From: Microbacteriaceae bacterium
GTDB taxonomy: Bacteria > Actinomycetota > Actinomycetes > Actinomycetales > Microbacteriaceae
Reading direction: 5' to 3'
Length of the DNA stretch: 64,000 nt
Assembly: GCA_007117135.1 (NCBI GenBank)
Contig: SKHB01000022.1
Location: forward strand, 1-64,000
Part shown: piece after piece, positions 19,095 through 29,442 of the stretch
Layout of the letters: the number at the start of each line of letters is the position of its first letter
Position numbering within the stretch: the stretch's first letter is position 1
Notes under the pieces: model-generated
Told to the model about the DNA's origin: nothing
Databases searched by the model: none
The model's input: the letters and a program-made list of their open reading frames with translations, nothing else
Made by a program: the position numbers and the translations under genes

Positions 19095-19229
19095 AGCGTG
19101 CCTTCCGTTTCTTATGATTCCGAGGGCACGGGTTCGAGAGAATCTTCCTTACGCTGGCATTACCCAGATCAGGTTCGACGGTCGAAGCTGGTTGCTTCCT
19201 CTCAGCCTGACACTCCAGGCTCCCGTGAT
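19095..19229 (-). promoter_or_regulatory. TPP riboswitch (thi box) controlling thiB
   Basis: On the minus strand the conserved thi-box elements occur in order: CACGGGAGCC, the P2 closing GGCTGAGAGG, then ACCTGATCTGGGTAATGCC and AGCGTAAGGAAG. The expression platform ends at the thiB start. CGTGCC (plus 19125-19130) can pair with GGCACG (plus 19097-19102), burying part of the GGAAGG ribosome-binding site. CCCGTG (plus 19127-19132) can instead pair with CACGGG at the 5' edge of the aptamer. The two helices exclude each other, which suggests control of translation start, OFF with TPP. Aptamer identity is seen directly; the switching model is inference. Confidence 0.93.
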
Positions 19230-19235
19230 GATGTC

Positions 19236-19241
19236 AGTCTA
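19236..19241 (-). promoter_or_regulatory. candidate -10 box for the thiB riboswitch transcript
   Basis: TAGACT on the minus strand lies 7 bp before the first aptamer bases, so transcription would start at the riboswitch. A weak TTTTTC -35 lies about 18 bp upstream, inside the GT2 3' end. Confidence 0.45.
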
Positions 19242-19248
19242 GCGAACG

Positions 19249-20097
19249 TTAGATACTGGGAAAAAGTTTGCCCTGCTGAGTTCGAAGCTTGTGCCCCCAA
19301 CGCATACCTTTAGCAATCGGGTACACCGCGAGAAACACCCATGCGGGCGCTCGAAGTCGCCGCTTTCTGATGCCGTGACGGGAATAGGTGCGATCGAAGC
19401 GTCCCACGTAATCATAAAAATCTTTTGGAGTGTCATCGAGGCGTCTCGATGACATTCCTGCAACCATTTCCGAGGCATAAACCGTCGTGAAGCCAGCGTC
19501 ATAAATGTGCACAGACAAGTCAATATCTTCATGCATGTCGATGTCTGCGTCGAGACACACGTCGTCTTTGATGACTTCCCACACTGACTGGCGAAGAGCC
19601 ATGTTGGTTCCAAACAGGAACTTATAACTGGTCGCCAAGCGGTACATGGCCTTGCGGGCCGTGTCGTCTGCTCTCGCCATGTATCGCCTCAACGGCAGGT
19701 CGTAGTAAATGACGGGGCCGGTCGCAGCGTCGACCCTTGGGTTGGCGAAAACTTTCTTGACGTTTTCCACCCAGTTGGGTTCAAGAACCGCGTCAGAGTC
19801 TATTCGGCCGATGACTTCTGATGTCACCGCGTTGAAACCCACGTTTCTGGTGGGGACAAGCCCTTGCAGTTCGTCTTGTCGCAACACTCGCAACGGGGCT
19901 TCCGGGTGTTGCTTGATGAGTTCATCGAGAATGCGGGGAGTCAAATCTGTCGAACGGTTATCGACCACAATAATTTCGTCAGCCGGCATAGTTTGGTTTA
20001 GTGCCGCAAGCACACAAGGCCTGATGGTTTCTTCCTCGTTGTACGCGGGGATCACGATAGAAAGCGTGGGCAGAGTATCCGAGTCAGTCACGGTCAC
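19249..20097 (-). CDS. glycosyltransferase family 2
   Basis: GT-A fold inverting glycosyltransferase of 282 aa. It has the N-terminal strand LSIVIPAYNEEETIRPCV, the EIIVVDNRSTD nucleotide-binding segment, the DXD-type IDSDAVLEPNW and an acceptor-side region with DIDMHEDIDLSVHI. The C-terminus is basic (GIRKRRLRAP) with one weak hydrophobic patch, compatible with peripheral membrane attachment. The acceptor and sugar are unknown; envelope polysaccharide or glycolipid synthesis is the common role. The GTG start overlaps the upstream GNAT gene by 14 bp. Confidence 0.88.
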   Translation of the reverse strand: MTVTDSDTLPTLSIVIPAYNEEETIRPCVLAALNQTMPADEIIVVDNRSTDLTPRILDELIKQHPEAPLRVLRQDELQGLVPTRNVGFNAVTSEVIGRIDSDAVLEPNWVENVKKVFANPRVDAATGPVIYYDLPLRRYMARADDTARKAMYRLATSYKFLFGTNMALRQSVWEVIKDDVCLDADIDMHEDIDLSVHIYDAGFTTVYASEMVAGMSSRRLDDTPKDFYDYVGRFDRTYSRHGIRKRRLRAPAWVFLAVYPIAKGMRWGHKLRTQQGKLFPSI

Positions 20098-20620
20098 CGC
20101 CTTCGACTACTGCTTCAAGCAGTTGAACAGTGACGTCACCGCCCTTAGTGTCTTGCACCCCCACTCCCACAAAACCCATCGTGTTGTGGAATGCAAGACT
20201 GACCGGGTTTTCCGGCTTGAGGTTCACTTCGCAGGTAATTCGCTGGTATCCCCTCCTTTTCGCTTCCTCGAAAAGCTCCCCATACAAACGCCTGCCCAAG
20301 CCTTTGCCCCGAGCAGCCTCCCCTAAAACGACGCGGTCGATGTAGAAGTGCGGAAGGCCCCGAGACTCGAAGAAACGATAATTCTCGGAGTCGTAATTCT
20401 TTCCCGGTTCCACGGCCATCACAAAACCGACGACGTCCCCCTCAACTTCAGCGACCATACACCAGTCAAATGCCTCAACGAGCCCGGCCATCTCAACAAC
20501 AGTGACCGTCGGAACAGCTGGGTAAGCGTGATTGTTGAGCGCGGTCACCGCCTCAACATCGGACCCAGCCAGCGGGCGAATGACGGCATCATTCGGGGAG
20601 AGAGTATCGAAAGATGTCAC
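20084..20620 (-). CDS. GNAT family N-acetyltransferase
   Basis: Acetyl-CoA-dependent acyltransferase of about 178 aa. The acetyl-CoA pyrophosphate loop is VVLGEAARGKGLGRRLYGELF (R/Q-x-x-G-x-G/A form). Before it lies FVMAVEPGKNYDSENY, and after it the C-terminal LAFHNTMGFVGVG motif that shapes the substrate site. The track begins at 20668 inside DUF427. I use the GTG at 20618-20620, which clears that gene and begins just before the IRPLAGSD strand. No strong ribosome-binding site is visible, so the start is uncertain. The substrate is unknown. Confidence 0.8.
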   Translation of the reverse strand: MTSFDTLSPNDAVIRPLAGSDVEAVTALNNHAYPAVPTVTVVEMAGLVEAFDWCMVAEVEGDVVGFVMAVEPGKNYDSENYRFFESRGLPHFYIDRVVLGEAARGKGLGRRLYGELFEEAKRRGYQRITCEVNLKPENPVSLAFHNTMGFVGVGVQDTKGGDVTVQLLEAVVEGGDRD

Positions 20621-20642
20621 GTGGACAGTGTAGCCGGGAGGA

Positions 20643-21113
20643 TCACCATCCCCAGGTGCCAGGCGCACCCTTGAATGGCCCTGTCACCCGAGAGGTGATC
20701 CAGCCGCCATAAAAATCACCCTCCTGCGCTTGGACAACCTCACCGTCAACCGTCGCTTCATCCACCCGACCCGGATATAAAGCAAGATGGTCGCGCAGCG
20801 ACTCAAAACGGTGATTAGGGGTGGGATACCACCAGGCTGCTCGAGGAATTCGATGCTCACCAACCACAATGTCGGCATAGTGTGCGACACCCTTAAACTC
20901 ACACACTGTAGTCCCCGCGACCGGCTCGAGGACATCCCAATTCACGTCGGCAAAGGGAAGGTAGTAGGTGGGAGGGTGACTTGTTTCGAGTACACGAATG
21001 GCTGATGTGGTGTCGCAAATCACCACTCCACCGTGTGTGACGACCACACGCTCGGTGGACGGGTCGACCTTCGGAGGCCGCGGATAATCCCATACCGACT
21101 CTGGCTGCGTCAT
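20643..21113 (-). CDS. DUF427 domain protein
   Basis: A 156-aa protein of the DUF427 family. It shows the typical PPTYYLPFADV strand, the CEFKGVAHYADI motif and AAWWYPTPNHRFESLRDHLALYPGRVD. The family is common in actinobacteria and has no firmly established function. An AAGGAG site lies 7 nt before the second of two adjacent ATG codons (4 nt before the first), so I start at 21113. It is the first gene of a three-gene unit with the GNAT and GT2 genes and is divergent from the cold-shock gene. Confidence 0.88.
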   Translation of the reverse strand: MTQPESVWDYPRPPKVDPSTERVVVTHGGVVICDTTSAIRVLETSHPPTYYLPFADVNWDVLEPVAGTTVCEFKGVAHYADIVVGEHRIPRAAWWYPTPNHRFESLRDHLALYPGRVDEATVDGEVVQAQEGDFYGGWITSRVTGPFKGAPGTWGW

Positions 21114-21199
21114 CATTTCTCTCCTTCGCGAATATCGTCACCCTACGGGGGTTTCCAGAAAATTCACCCAAAATCTCTCCCCCCTCCCCACAAACTTCC

Positions 21200-21314
21200 T
21201 TTCACCGCTAGGCTGAAGGGGAGTTGAAGGGCTTGGTGTTTCGGCATTGGGCAGTTTCGACCAGTTGTTTCGTTGCTCGAAACTCCTATCACTAAGTACG
21301 GAAAGAGATACACC
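21200..21314 (+). promoter_or_regulatory. promoter and structured 5' leader of the cold-shock gene
   Basis: The cold-shock start codon is preceded by a leader that can fold. AGTTTCG (21253-21259) pairs with CGAAACT (21278-21284), and GGAGTT near 21222 can pair with AACTCC next to it. A TAGGCT -10-like box lies near 21213. Long structured leaders are known for cspA-type genes; the promoter position is approximate. Confidence 0.4.
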
Positions 21315-21518
21315 ATGGCTCAGGGAACCGTTAAATGGTTCAACGCCGATAAGGGATTCGGATTCATTACACCCGATGACGGAGGAGCTGATGTGTTCGC
21401 ACACTTCAGCGCCATTCAGTCCGGCGGATACCGCTCGTTGGATGAAAACCAGCGCGTCGAGTTCGACGTCACCGAAGGCCAAAAAGGCCTTCAGGCTGAA
21501 AACATTCGACCGCTCTAA
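21315..21518 (+). CDS. cspA: cold-shock protein (CspA family)
   Basis: A single cold-shock domain of 67 aa. The RNA-binding motifs are RNP1 KGFGFITP and RNP2 VFAHFSAI, and the start is [14 protein letters not shown]. It binds single-stranded nucleic acid and acts as an RNA chaperone. The track ORF starts 14 codons earlier in the leader. The ATG at 21315 has GGAAAGAG upstream and matches the family N-terminus exactly. A strong terminator follows, so the gene is monocistronic. Confidence 0.97.
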   Translation: MAQGTVKWFNADKGFGFITPDDGGADVFAHFSAIQSGGYRSLDENQRVEFDVTEGQKGLQAENIRPL

Positions 21519-21531
21519 AGCGTGATCGAGG

Positions 21532-21568
21532 AAAACCGCCGACCGGGCTAACCGGTCGGCGGTTTTTT
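21532..21568 (+). terminator. intrinsic terminator of cspA
   Basis: A 15-bp perfect stem (aaaaccgccgaccgg with ccggtcggcggtttt) with a 5-nt loop is followed by a run of six T including the stem end, 13 bp after the cold-shock stop codon. Confidence 0.95.
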
Positions 21569-21575
21569 GTTTGCT

Positions 21576-21581
21576 TACAAT
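21576..21581 (+). promoter_or_regulatory. -10 box of a leaderless transcript (FBP gene)
   Basis: TACAAT lies 7 nt before the ATG at 21589 and there is no ribosome-binding site between them, so the mRNA probably begins at the start codon. Confidence 0.55.
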
Positions 21582-21588
21582 AGTGGCC

Positions 21589-22080
21589 ATGCGTCCGTTG
21601 ACTGCCGAAGACATTAGGCACTCTTTGGTGAACGTTGACGATGAAGAACGCCATGCTGTCGTCCTTCCGGGCCTTCACGAAACTGTGTGGGAGGAACGGG
21701 AATTCTTGGGATGGCGGGACCCCACGCACCCCACCAGGGGTTACATCGTTTTCTGGAGGGACAACTCTCCGACCGGTGTTGCGGTCCGAGCTGCGGAATC
21801 GGCCATGCCCGCGGGAAGACCGGCCATGTGTTCCCTGTGTCACACGCAACAGCCCGCACCACAAGTGAGTCTTTTCGTTGCACCGAAAGCCGGGAAACGC
21901 GGTCAACGCGGTGACACCGTCGGAACCTACCTCTGCGCTGACTTGCGGTGTTCGACGCTGATTCGCATTACGCCTCCACGCAGCGAACACTTACCCACGC
22001 CCGAGCGGGAAACGGGTCAGCGGGCAGTGGGCATTGAGCAGAGGCTCGAGCGGTTCACCGCTCGAGTGGTCGACGACTAA
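21589..22080 (+). CDS. FBP-domain (EF-G-binding, treble-clef zinc finger) protein
   Basis: A 163-aa protein with an N-terminal part of about 85 residues (TRGYIVFWRDNSPTGVAVRA). The C-terminal treble-clef zinc finger has MCSLCHTQQ and, about 30 residues later, YLCADLRCSTLIR, giving four zinc-ligand cysteines. This arrangement matches the C-terminal domain of FusB-type elongation factor G-binding proteins, seen in many actinobacteria as short stand-alone proteins. A ribosome-linked role is known for FusB; whether this one binds EF-G or affects fusidic acid is untested. Translation is probably leaderless. It ends one base before the convergent gene's stop. Confidence 0.75.
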   Translation: MRPLTAEDIRHSLVNVDDEERHAVVLPGLHETVWEEREFLGWRDPTHPTRGYIVFWRDNSPTGVAVRAAESAMPAGRPAMCSLCHTQQPAPQVSLFVAPKAGKRGQRGDTVGTYLCADLRCSTLIRITPPRSEHLPTPERETGQRAVGIEQRLERFTARVVDD

Positions 22081-22257
22081 TTAGCGATCTGTCTTTGACA
22101 GGAACCACAGTGGAATTGCGAAGGCGAGCGACGCGGTCAGCACTCCACCGGTGAACAGCGCAATCGCGAACTGTTCAGGGACGACGAAGGCGTAGGTGAA
22201 CATCGGAAACGACGCAAGGAAGATAATAGAAGACAGGACGACCAAGAACACGTTCAT
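22081..22257 (-). CDS. 58-aa two-helix membrane protein, unknown
   Basis: A small hydrophobic protein with two predicted transmembrane helices (about residues 2-22 and 30-52) and a short basic tail (LSKTDR). The track ORF extends 64 codons upstream into sequence that codes for the divergent hydrolase. The ATG at 22255-22257 has GGGGAAA four nt upstream and is the likely start. No family is recognised. Its stop directly abuts the stop of the FBP gene. Confidence 0.6.
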   Translation of the reverse strand: MNVFLVVLSSIIFLASFPMFTYAFVVPEQFAIALFTGGVLTASLAFAIPLWFLSKTDR

Positions 22258-22293
22258 GATTTCCCCATTATTCCACAGAAAAGACCCCTCCCG

Positions 22294-23070
22294 GTGACAA
22301 GAAAGACACGCAGCCCGAAGAGGCGTCTCCTCATTCGACGCATCAGAATCACCGGGTGGACGGCGCTCAGTTTTCTCCTCGCCACCATCCTCGGTTTCCT
22401 TGCCTGGGCTCACACCGTCTATGCCGCCGATAGAGCAGCCACTATCCAAGTTTTTCGAACCCTCGAGGTGGAGGTTGTGGACCGCGATCGCGCCATCATC
22501 ATCACCCCCACGTCAGAAAAATCCAGCCTGGCCGACACTGTCTTAGTCTTCTACCCGGGTGGTCGGGTTGACCCCTACGCGTACTTGCCGCCACTTGCCC
22601 GCGCGGCGCAAGACACAGGGCTCAGAGTGGTCATTCCACAAGCACCACTGAACCTGGCCATCGCAGACACCAGAGATATCGAGCAACTCGCTTTACTTGC
22701 AGGGCCACATTCTGCCATCGCCACCGGCGGCCATTCGTTGGGGGGTGTTCGAGGGTGCCTGCAGGCAACTCACCCCCGGGTCTCTCACCTGGTGTTATTC
22801 GCAAGCTATTGCGCCACTGACCTGACATCGAGAGACGACCTCACTGTTGTAACAGTGTTGGGGAGCTTGGATGCTCTCACCGACCCGGGACAGGTCGCCG
22901 AGGCGCAGGCACTCCTGCCAGGCGACCCGAACACCATCACCATCCCGGGGGCCAACCATGCGTCGTTTGGGGCGTATGGGCCACAGTCAGGCGACGGCCC
23001 GTCAAGGATTAGCTCGGAACGCATGTCTCAGGAGCTCACCGAGATTCTCGCCACGTTTTTGACGCAGTAG
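22294..23070 (+). CDS. alpha/beta-hydrolase, membrane-anchored or secreted
   Basis: A 258-aa protein with a very basic N-terminus (RKTRSPKRRLLIRRIR) and one hydrophobic segment (about residues 20-42) that should anchor or export it. The alpha/beta-hydrolase core follows: VLVFYPGGRVDP (oxyanion strand), nucleophile elbow GGHSLGG, and late acid/base region GSLDALTDP with GANHASFG. The pattern fits the alpha/beta-hydrolase-5 type. The ester or peptide substrate is unknown. The start is a GTG without a clear ribosome-binding site; 36 bp separate it from the divergent small membrane gene. Confidence 0.8.
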   Translation: MTRKTRSPKRRLLIRRIRITGWTALSFLLATILGFLAWAHTVYAADRAATIQVFRTLEVEVVDRDRAIIITPTSEKSSLADTVLVFYPGGRVDPYAYLPPLARAAQDTGLRVVIPQAPLNLAIADTRDIEQLALLAGPHSAIATGGHSLGGVRGCLQATHPRVSHLVLFASYCATDLTSRDDLTVVTVLGSLDALTDPGQVAEAQALLPGDPNTITIPGANHASFGAYGPQSGDGPSRISSERMSQELTEILATFLTQ

Positions 23071-23073
23071 GAG

Positions 23074-24585
23074 CTACGACGACGCGGCACGCTCCAGGAT
23101 AAGTTCTCTCACTCTGGCAGCGTCTGCTTTTCCGCTCATTGCCTTCATGACTTGGCCAATGATCGCCCCAGCTGCTTGAGTTTTTCCTTCTCGAATTTTG
23201 TCTAACACATCGGGCTGCTGGGCGAGGGCCTCATCGATTGCTTCGATGAGGGCACCGTCGTCTGAGACGATGCCCAGGCCACGAGCGTCGATTACATCTC
23301 GCGCCGACCCTTCACCGGCGATCATTCCCGCGAGGACTTCGCGGGCCATTTTGTCGGTGATGGTTCCCTCGGCGATGACTGCGTCGAGCTCTGCCACCTG
23401 TCGAGAGGTAATCAACTCTGTGGGGTGTGTACCTTGTTCGTTGGCGAGCCTGGAAACTTCTCCCAGCCACCACTTTTTTGCCCCTTGGCTTGTTGCACCC
23501 TCCCGGATGGTTTCTTCAATGGTGTCCAAGAGGCCGGAGTTCACAATCGCGTTGAAGTCTGTCTCTCCCAGACCCCAAGCCACACGCAGTCGGCGGCGCT
23601 TCGTAACGGGCGCTTCAGGCAAAGCCTGGCGAAGCCGTTCGATGGTGTCTTCGCTCGGTTCAATTGGAAGAAGGTCCGGTTCTGGAAAATACCGGTAGTC
23701 GTCAGCGTCTGATTTTGGTCGACCGGGGCTGGTCACCCCTGTGTCCTCATGCCAGTGGCGGGTTTCTTGAATGATGGTGCCACCATCTGCCAGCATCGCC
23801 GCTTGCCGCTGGATTTCGTAGCGGACGGCTCGCTCGATGGAACGAAACGAGTTGACATTTTTTGTTTCTGTCCGAGTTCCCAGTGTGGTGGAGCCGATGG
23901 GGCGAAGTGACACGTTGGCGTCACAGCGAAGATTTCCCCGCTCCATACGGGCTTGAGAGATCCCCAGGCCCACAACAATGTCGCGGATGGCGCTCACATA
24001 GGCGCGGGCCAGTTCAGGAGCTCTCGCCCCGGCACCAAAAATGGGGCGAGTCACAATTTCCACGAGTGGCACGCCTGCGCGGTTGTAATCAACGAGCGAA
24101 TACTCTGCCCCTTGGATGCGACCTGTTGCGCCGCCCACGTGAGTGAGCTTCCCGGCGTCCTCTTCCATGTGTGCACGCTCGATATCGACCGTCCACAACG
24201 TGTTGTCATCGAGTTCAATGTCGAGGGAACCGTCAAATGCAATGGGTTCGTCGTATTGGCTGATTTGATAATTTTTAGCCAAATCCGGGTAAAAATAGTT
24301 TTTCCGGGCAAACCTGGACGAGCGGGCAATCTCACAGCCGAGGGCAAGGCCCAGCGAAATGCTGTATTCGATAGCTGTCTCATTGACCACCGGCAATGAT
24401 CCTGGTAACCCCACACACACCGGTGTGATTGCCGTGTTGGGGGCATATTCGTCAAGCGACGCTGCCGGGTTGGGCGCCGGAGAGAACATTTTTGTTTGGG
24501 TCGACAGTTCCACGTGAACTTCCAACCCAATCACAGGCTCGAAAAGGGTGAGGGCTTCGTCAAAGTCCATCAACTTTTTACTCAC
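23074..24585 (-). CDS. gatB: Asp/Glu-tRNA(Asn/Gln) amidotransferase subunit B
   Basis: GatB, 503 aa, the kinase/tRNA-binding subunit of GatCAB that amidates misacylated Glu-tRNA(Gln) or Asp-tRNA(Asn). It shows [20 protein letters not shown] with [12 protein letters not shown] at the N-terminus, the cradle segment and a C-terminal YqeY-like tail domain ([22 protein letters not shown]). The track start at 24624 lies inside gatA. The GTG at 24583-24585 overlaps the gatA stop (GTGA) and gives [15 protein letters not shown], the usual start, so I use it. It is the last gene of gatC-gatA-gatB. Confidence 0.96.
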   Translation of the reverse strand: MSKKLMDFDEALTLFEPVIGLEVHVELSTQTKMFSPAPNPAASLDEYAPNTAITPVCVGLPGSLPVVNETAIEYSISLGLALGCEIARSSRFARKNYFYPDLAKNYQISQYDEPIAFDGSLDIELDDNTLWTVDIERAHMEEDAGKLTHVGGATGRIQGAEYSLVDYNRAGVPLVEIVTRPIFGAGARAPELARAYVSAIRDIVVGLGISQARMERGNLRCDANVSLRPIGSTTLGTRTETKNVNSFRSIERAVRYEIQRQAAMLADGGTIIQETRHWHEDTGVTSPGRPKSDADDYRYFPEPDLLPIEPSEDTIERLRQALPEAPVTKRRRLRVAWGLGETDFNAIVNSGLLDTIEETIREGATSQGAKKWWLGEVSRLANEQGTHPTELITSRQVAELDAVIAEGTITDKMAREVLAGMIAGEGSARDVIDARGLGIVSDDGALIEAIDEALAQQPDVLDKIREGKTQAAGAIIGQVMKAMSGKADAARVRELILERAASS

Positions 24586-26105
24586 TTCGCACCCCCCGCG
24601 GCAACTTCTGGGACCCGTGACCAAACCGGCCCACCAAAGGCGGCGTTCACAAATATTTCCATTGCCGCTCCGACTTCAAAAAGGCGCCGATCGCCATGAG
24701 CGGGAGCCATCAGTTGCAGGCCAATCGGCAGCCCATTTTCCGGGTCCAGACCCATCGGCAGTGCAAGCCCCGGCACCCCCGCAAGGTTGGCGGGAATGGT
24801 GGTCATGTCGTTGGCATACATCGCCAATGGGTCGTCTAACTGCTCACCCAATCGGAACGCAGTGTGTGGTGCTGCCGGGGTGGCCAAGACGTCTACCTTG
24901 CGAAACGCACTGGTGAAGTCTTGTTGGATCAGCGTCCGCACTTTTTGGGCGCTTCCGTAATAGGCGTCGTAATACCCAGCAGAGAGGGCATATGTTCCCA
25001 AAATGATGCGGCGTTTGACCTCATCGCCGAATCCTGCTTCCCGGGTGGCCGCCATGACGTCTTCAACGGTGGCATCACCGCCCTCTGGGGTGACCCGAAG
25101 TCCGAACCGGACGGAGTCAAACTTCGCCAAGTTCGATGATGCTTCAGCAGGAAGAATCAGGTAGTAAGCGCTCACTGCGTAATCAAAATGGGGCGCATCA
25201 ATGTCGATAATTTCCGCGCCTTCGGCACTCAACATCTCGAGAGTCTCGTGATACCGCTGACGAACACTGGGCTGGAAACCGTCCGTGTCCAGTTGCTTGA
25301 TTCGGCCGACTTTGAGGCCCTTCACACTGGGGTTTCTGGCCGCCGCCACAGCAGCATCAACCATGGACGGCCAAGGAGTGGGGATCGATGTCGAATCGTG
25401 GGGGTCGTGGCCGGCGATAATGTCCTGGAGGAGAGCAGCGTCTGTGACAGTGCGCGCAACGGGGCCCACTTGGTCCAATGACGAAGCCAAAGCAATGACC
25501 CCATAGCGACTCACCCCGCCGTAGGTGGGTTTAAAACCCACCGTGCCGGTAAACGCAGAGGGCTGTCTGATTGAACCGCCGGTGTCGCTACCCAGGGCAA
25601 TGGGTGCTTCACAAGCCGCGACAGCCGCGGCCGAACCACCACCGGACCCACCCGGGGTCCGCGTCGCATCCCATGGGTTTGCCGTCGGGCCATACCCAGA
25701 GTGTTCGGTGGAAGACCCCATAGCGAACTCATCCATGTTGGTTTTTCCGAGCGAAATGAGACCCGCGGCGCGGCATTTAGTCACCACTGTCGCATCGTAG
25801 GGCGGGTAATAACCTTCTAAAATTTTTGACCCGGCGGTTGTTGGCATATCCGTCGTACAGAGCACGTCTTTCACCGCAAAGGGCAACCCAGCAGTCGCAG
25901 GAAGAGTTTCTCCGGCGGCTCGCCTACGGTCAACTTCGCCGGCCTGCTCGAGGGCCTTATCTGCCACATGAAGGAAAGCATGAATGGTGGGCTCGACATG
26001 GTGAATACGGTCGAGGTGCGCGGTGACAATGTCCGCAGAACTCGCCTCCCCTCGTGCCATGAGGGCAACAAGCTCGGTGGCACTCATCCGAGTGAAATCC
26101 GTCAC
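24582..26105 (-). CDS. gatA: Asp/Glu-tRNA(Asn/Gln) amidotransferase subunit A
   Basis: GatA, 507 aa, an amidase-signature enzyme that releases ammonia from glutamine for the GatB step. The catalytic lysine is in [11 protein letters not shown], the cis-Ser in the [13 protein letters not shown] signature and the nucleophilic serine in [12 protein letters not shown]. The GTG start overlaps gatC by 4 bp, and gatB starts on its stop codon, so the three subunits are translated in a fixed ratio. The presence of GatCAB implies that Gln-tRNA or Asn-tRNA is made by the indirect route. Confidence 0.97.
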   Translation of the reverse strand: MTDFTRMSATELVALMARGEASSADIVTAHLDRIHHVEPTIHAFLHVADKALEQAGEVDRRRAAGETLPATAGLPFAVKDVLCTTDMPTTAGSKILEGYYPPYDATVVTKCRAAGLISLGKTNMDEFAMGSSTEHSGYGPTANPWDATRTPGGSGGGSAAAVAACEAPIALGSDTGGSIRQPSAFTGTVGFKPTYGGVSRYGVIALASSLDQVGPVARTVTDAALLQDIIAGHDPHDSTSIPTPWPSMVDAAVAAARNPSVKGLKVGRIKQLDTDGFQPSVRQRYHETLEMLSAEGAEIIDIDAPHFDYAVSAYYLILPAEASSNLAKFDSVRFGLRVTPEGGDATVEDVMAATREAGFGDEVKRRIILGTYALSAGYYDAYYGSAQKVRTLIQQDFTSAFRKVDVLATPAAPHTAFRLGEQLDDPLAMYANDMTTIPANLAGVPGLALPMGLDPENGLPIGLQLMAPAHGDRRLFEVGAAMEIFVNAAFGGPVWSRVPEVAAGGAK

Positions 26106-26401
26106 TGTTCTTCTCCCAAGATGGCTGTCACCCGAAAACGCTCCCCGTCGTGGTCAGGCGCTCCCTGCAACACCTGCTGAGGGGTCAGAGTTTCGCCCAC
26201 AATATCTGGGCGAGTAACCATCCCCAAGGGGACAGGATGGGAGGTCGGGAGAACATCCTCGGTAGCGACCTCTTGAACCTTTTCCACCGCGTCAACGATG
26301 GCGCTCAACTCTCCCGCAAGTTTCGTAATTTCGTCGTCGGTCAGAGCGATGCGCGCAAGCATCGCCAAGTGACGCACCTGGTCTGGTGTCATGTCAGACA
26401 T
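26102..26401 (-). CDS. gatC: Asp/Glu-tRNA(Asn/Gln) amidotransferase subunit C
   Basis: GatC, 99 aa, the small belt subunit that wraps around GatA and GatB. Recognised by the N-terminal [18 protein letters not shown] helix, the central [12 protein letters not shown] helix and the extended [18 protein letters not shown] segment. AAAGGG lies upstream of the ATG, and a TACACT -10-like box (26430-26435) in the 62-bp gap after ligA could start the gatCAB transcript. Confidence 0.93.
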   Translation of the reverse strand: MSDMTPDQVRHLAMLARIALTDDEITKLAGELSAIVDAVEKVQEVATEDVLPTSHPVPLGMVTRPDIVGETLTPQQVLQGAPDHDGERFRVTAILGEEQ

Positions 26402-26429
26402 GCCAAAGCCCTTTCGTTGCCCCCTGGTT

Positions 26430-26435
26430 AGTGTA
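26430..26435 (-). promoter_or_regulatory. candidate -10 box for gatCAB
   Basis: TACACT on the minus strand lies 28 bp before the gatC ATG in the ligA-gatC gap; no clear -35 is present. Confidence 0.35.
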
Positions 26436-26463
26436 GGCGAGGTCTGGCATACTCGCGTTTCTG

Positions 26464-28695
<2,232 letters not shown>

Positions 28696-28720
28696 CTAGG
28701 CAACCAGGCCAACAACAGCC

Positions 28721-29323
28721 TTAGATTGGTTGACTGTCCGGGAGTCCTGTTCGCAGCTCTGGGGGGAGGTGACCAAGGTCATTGTGAGTGACCAATGAAG
28801 CCGGCTTTGCCGTTCGCACTCTAATCACGGTCAACCCGCAGTTGGCTTGGTGGACTCCCATCCACCGCCAACTGCTAGCCCCGAAGACTTCACGGACAAA
28901 CCAGGCGATAACGAAGTTGTGGGTGATGAGAAGCTCGTGAGTGTCTTCAGGGGTGGGCGAGAGCCATTCTGCAACAGCGTCTTCCATTTGTGCTTCACCG
29001 GCCTGAATTTCTTCGTCGCTGATGCCACCAAAAAATGATTCAAACACCGGCGGCATGTCCGACGTGGGCCCAGAGGGGATGCAGTCCATCAGCAAGGCAC
29101 TTGCCTCAACACTTAACGACGGCATTTTGCTGATCATCGCTTCAGCAGTCTCCACCGCTCTTTGAAGCGGTGACGTGTGAGCAGAGGTGAAGGGGACACC
29201 GCTGAGGCGTTCCGCGATGAGTTCCGCCTGTCTGCGACCGCGAGCGCTGAGGGGTCCGTCGGGGAGGCCGTGTTCGGCATCGACCTGCTCCCCGTGGCGC
29301 ACCAGGTACACATATCTGGACAT
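28721..29323 (-). CDS. histidine phosphatase family protein
   Basis: Phosphoglycerate-mutase-like phosphatase of 200 aa. It has the catalytic phosphohistidine motif LVRHGEQVD, the family spacing SARGRRQAELIAERLSG and TSPLQRAVETAEAM, and the second catalytic histidine in LLITHNFVIAWFVRE. It probably hydrolyses a small phosphate ester; the substrate cannot be predicted. The ATG has GGGAG six nt upstream. It follows the M16 peptidase gene after a 112-bp gap containing an inverted repeat and is 34 bp before ligA. Confidence 0.85.
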   Translation of the reverse strand: MSRYVYLVRHGEQVDAEHGLPDGPLSARGRRQAELIAERLSGVPFTSAHTSPLQRAVETAEAMISKMPSLSVEASALLMDCIPSGPTSDMPPVFESFFGGISDEEIQAGEAQMEDAVAEWLSPTPEDTHELLITHNFVIAWFVREVFGASSWRWMGVHQANCGLTVIRVRTAKPASLVTHNDLGHLPPELRTGLPDSQPI

Positions 29324-29355
29324 GTCCGCTCCCTTACTCCCCCACGCTACCCGGT

Positions 29356-29442
29356 TTTGTAGTGGGCCGTTTGGTCGAGCGGTAATTGTTTGTCATCGAA
29401 AAAGTGGCAGGCCAGACGCGGTCGGAGTAGCACCACTACAAA
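29356..29442. other. 87-nt element bounded by a 10-bp inverted repeat, tRNA-like on the + strand
   Basis: TTTGTAGTGG (29356-29365) and CCACTACAAA (29433-29442) are perfect inverted copies 67 bp apart; the right arm overlaps the M16 peptidase stop codon. On the plus strand GTAGTGG/CCACTAC could be a 7-bp acceptor stem followed by a D-arm-like GCCGTTTGGTCGAGCGG, but no T-arm is present. On the minus strand GTAG can pair either with the near CTAC or with the far arm. It is either a leader structure for the phosphatase gene, a decayed tRNA, or chance. Confidence 0.3.
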
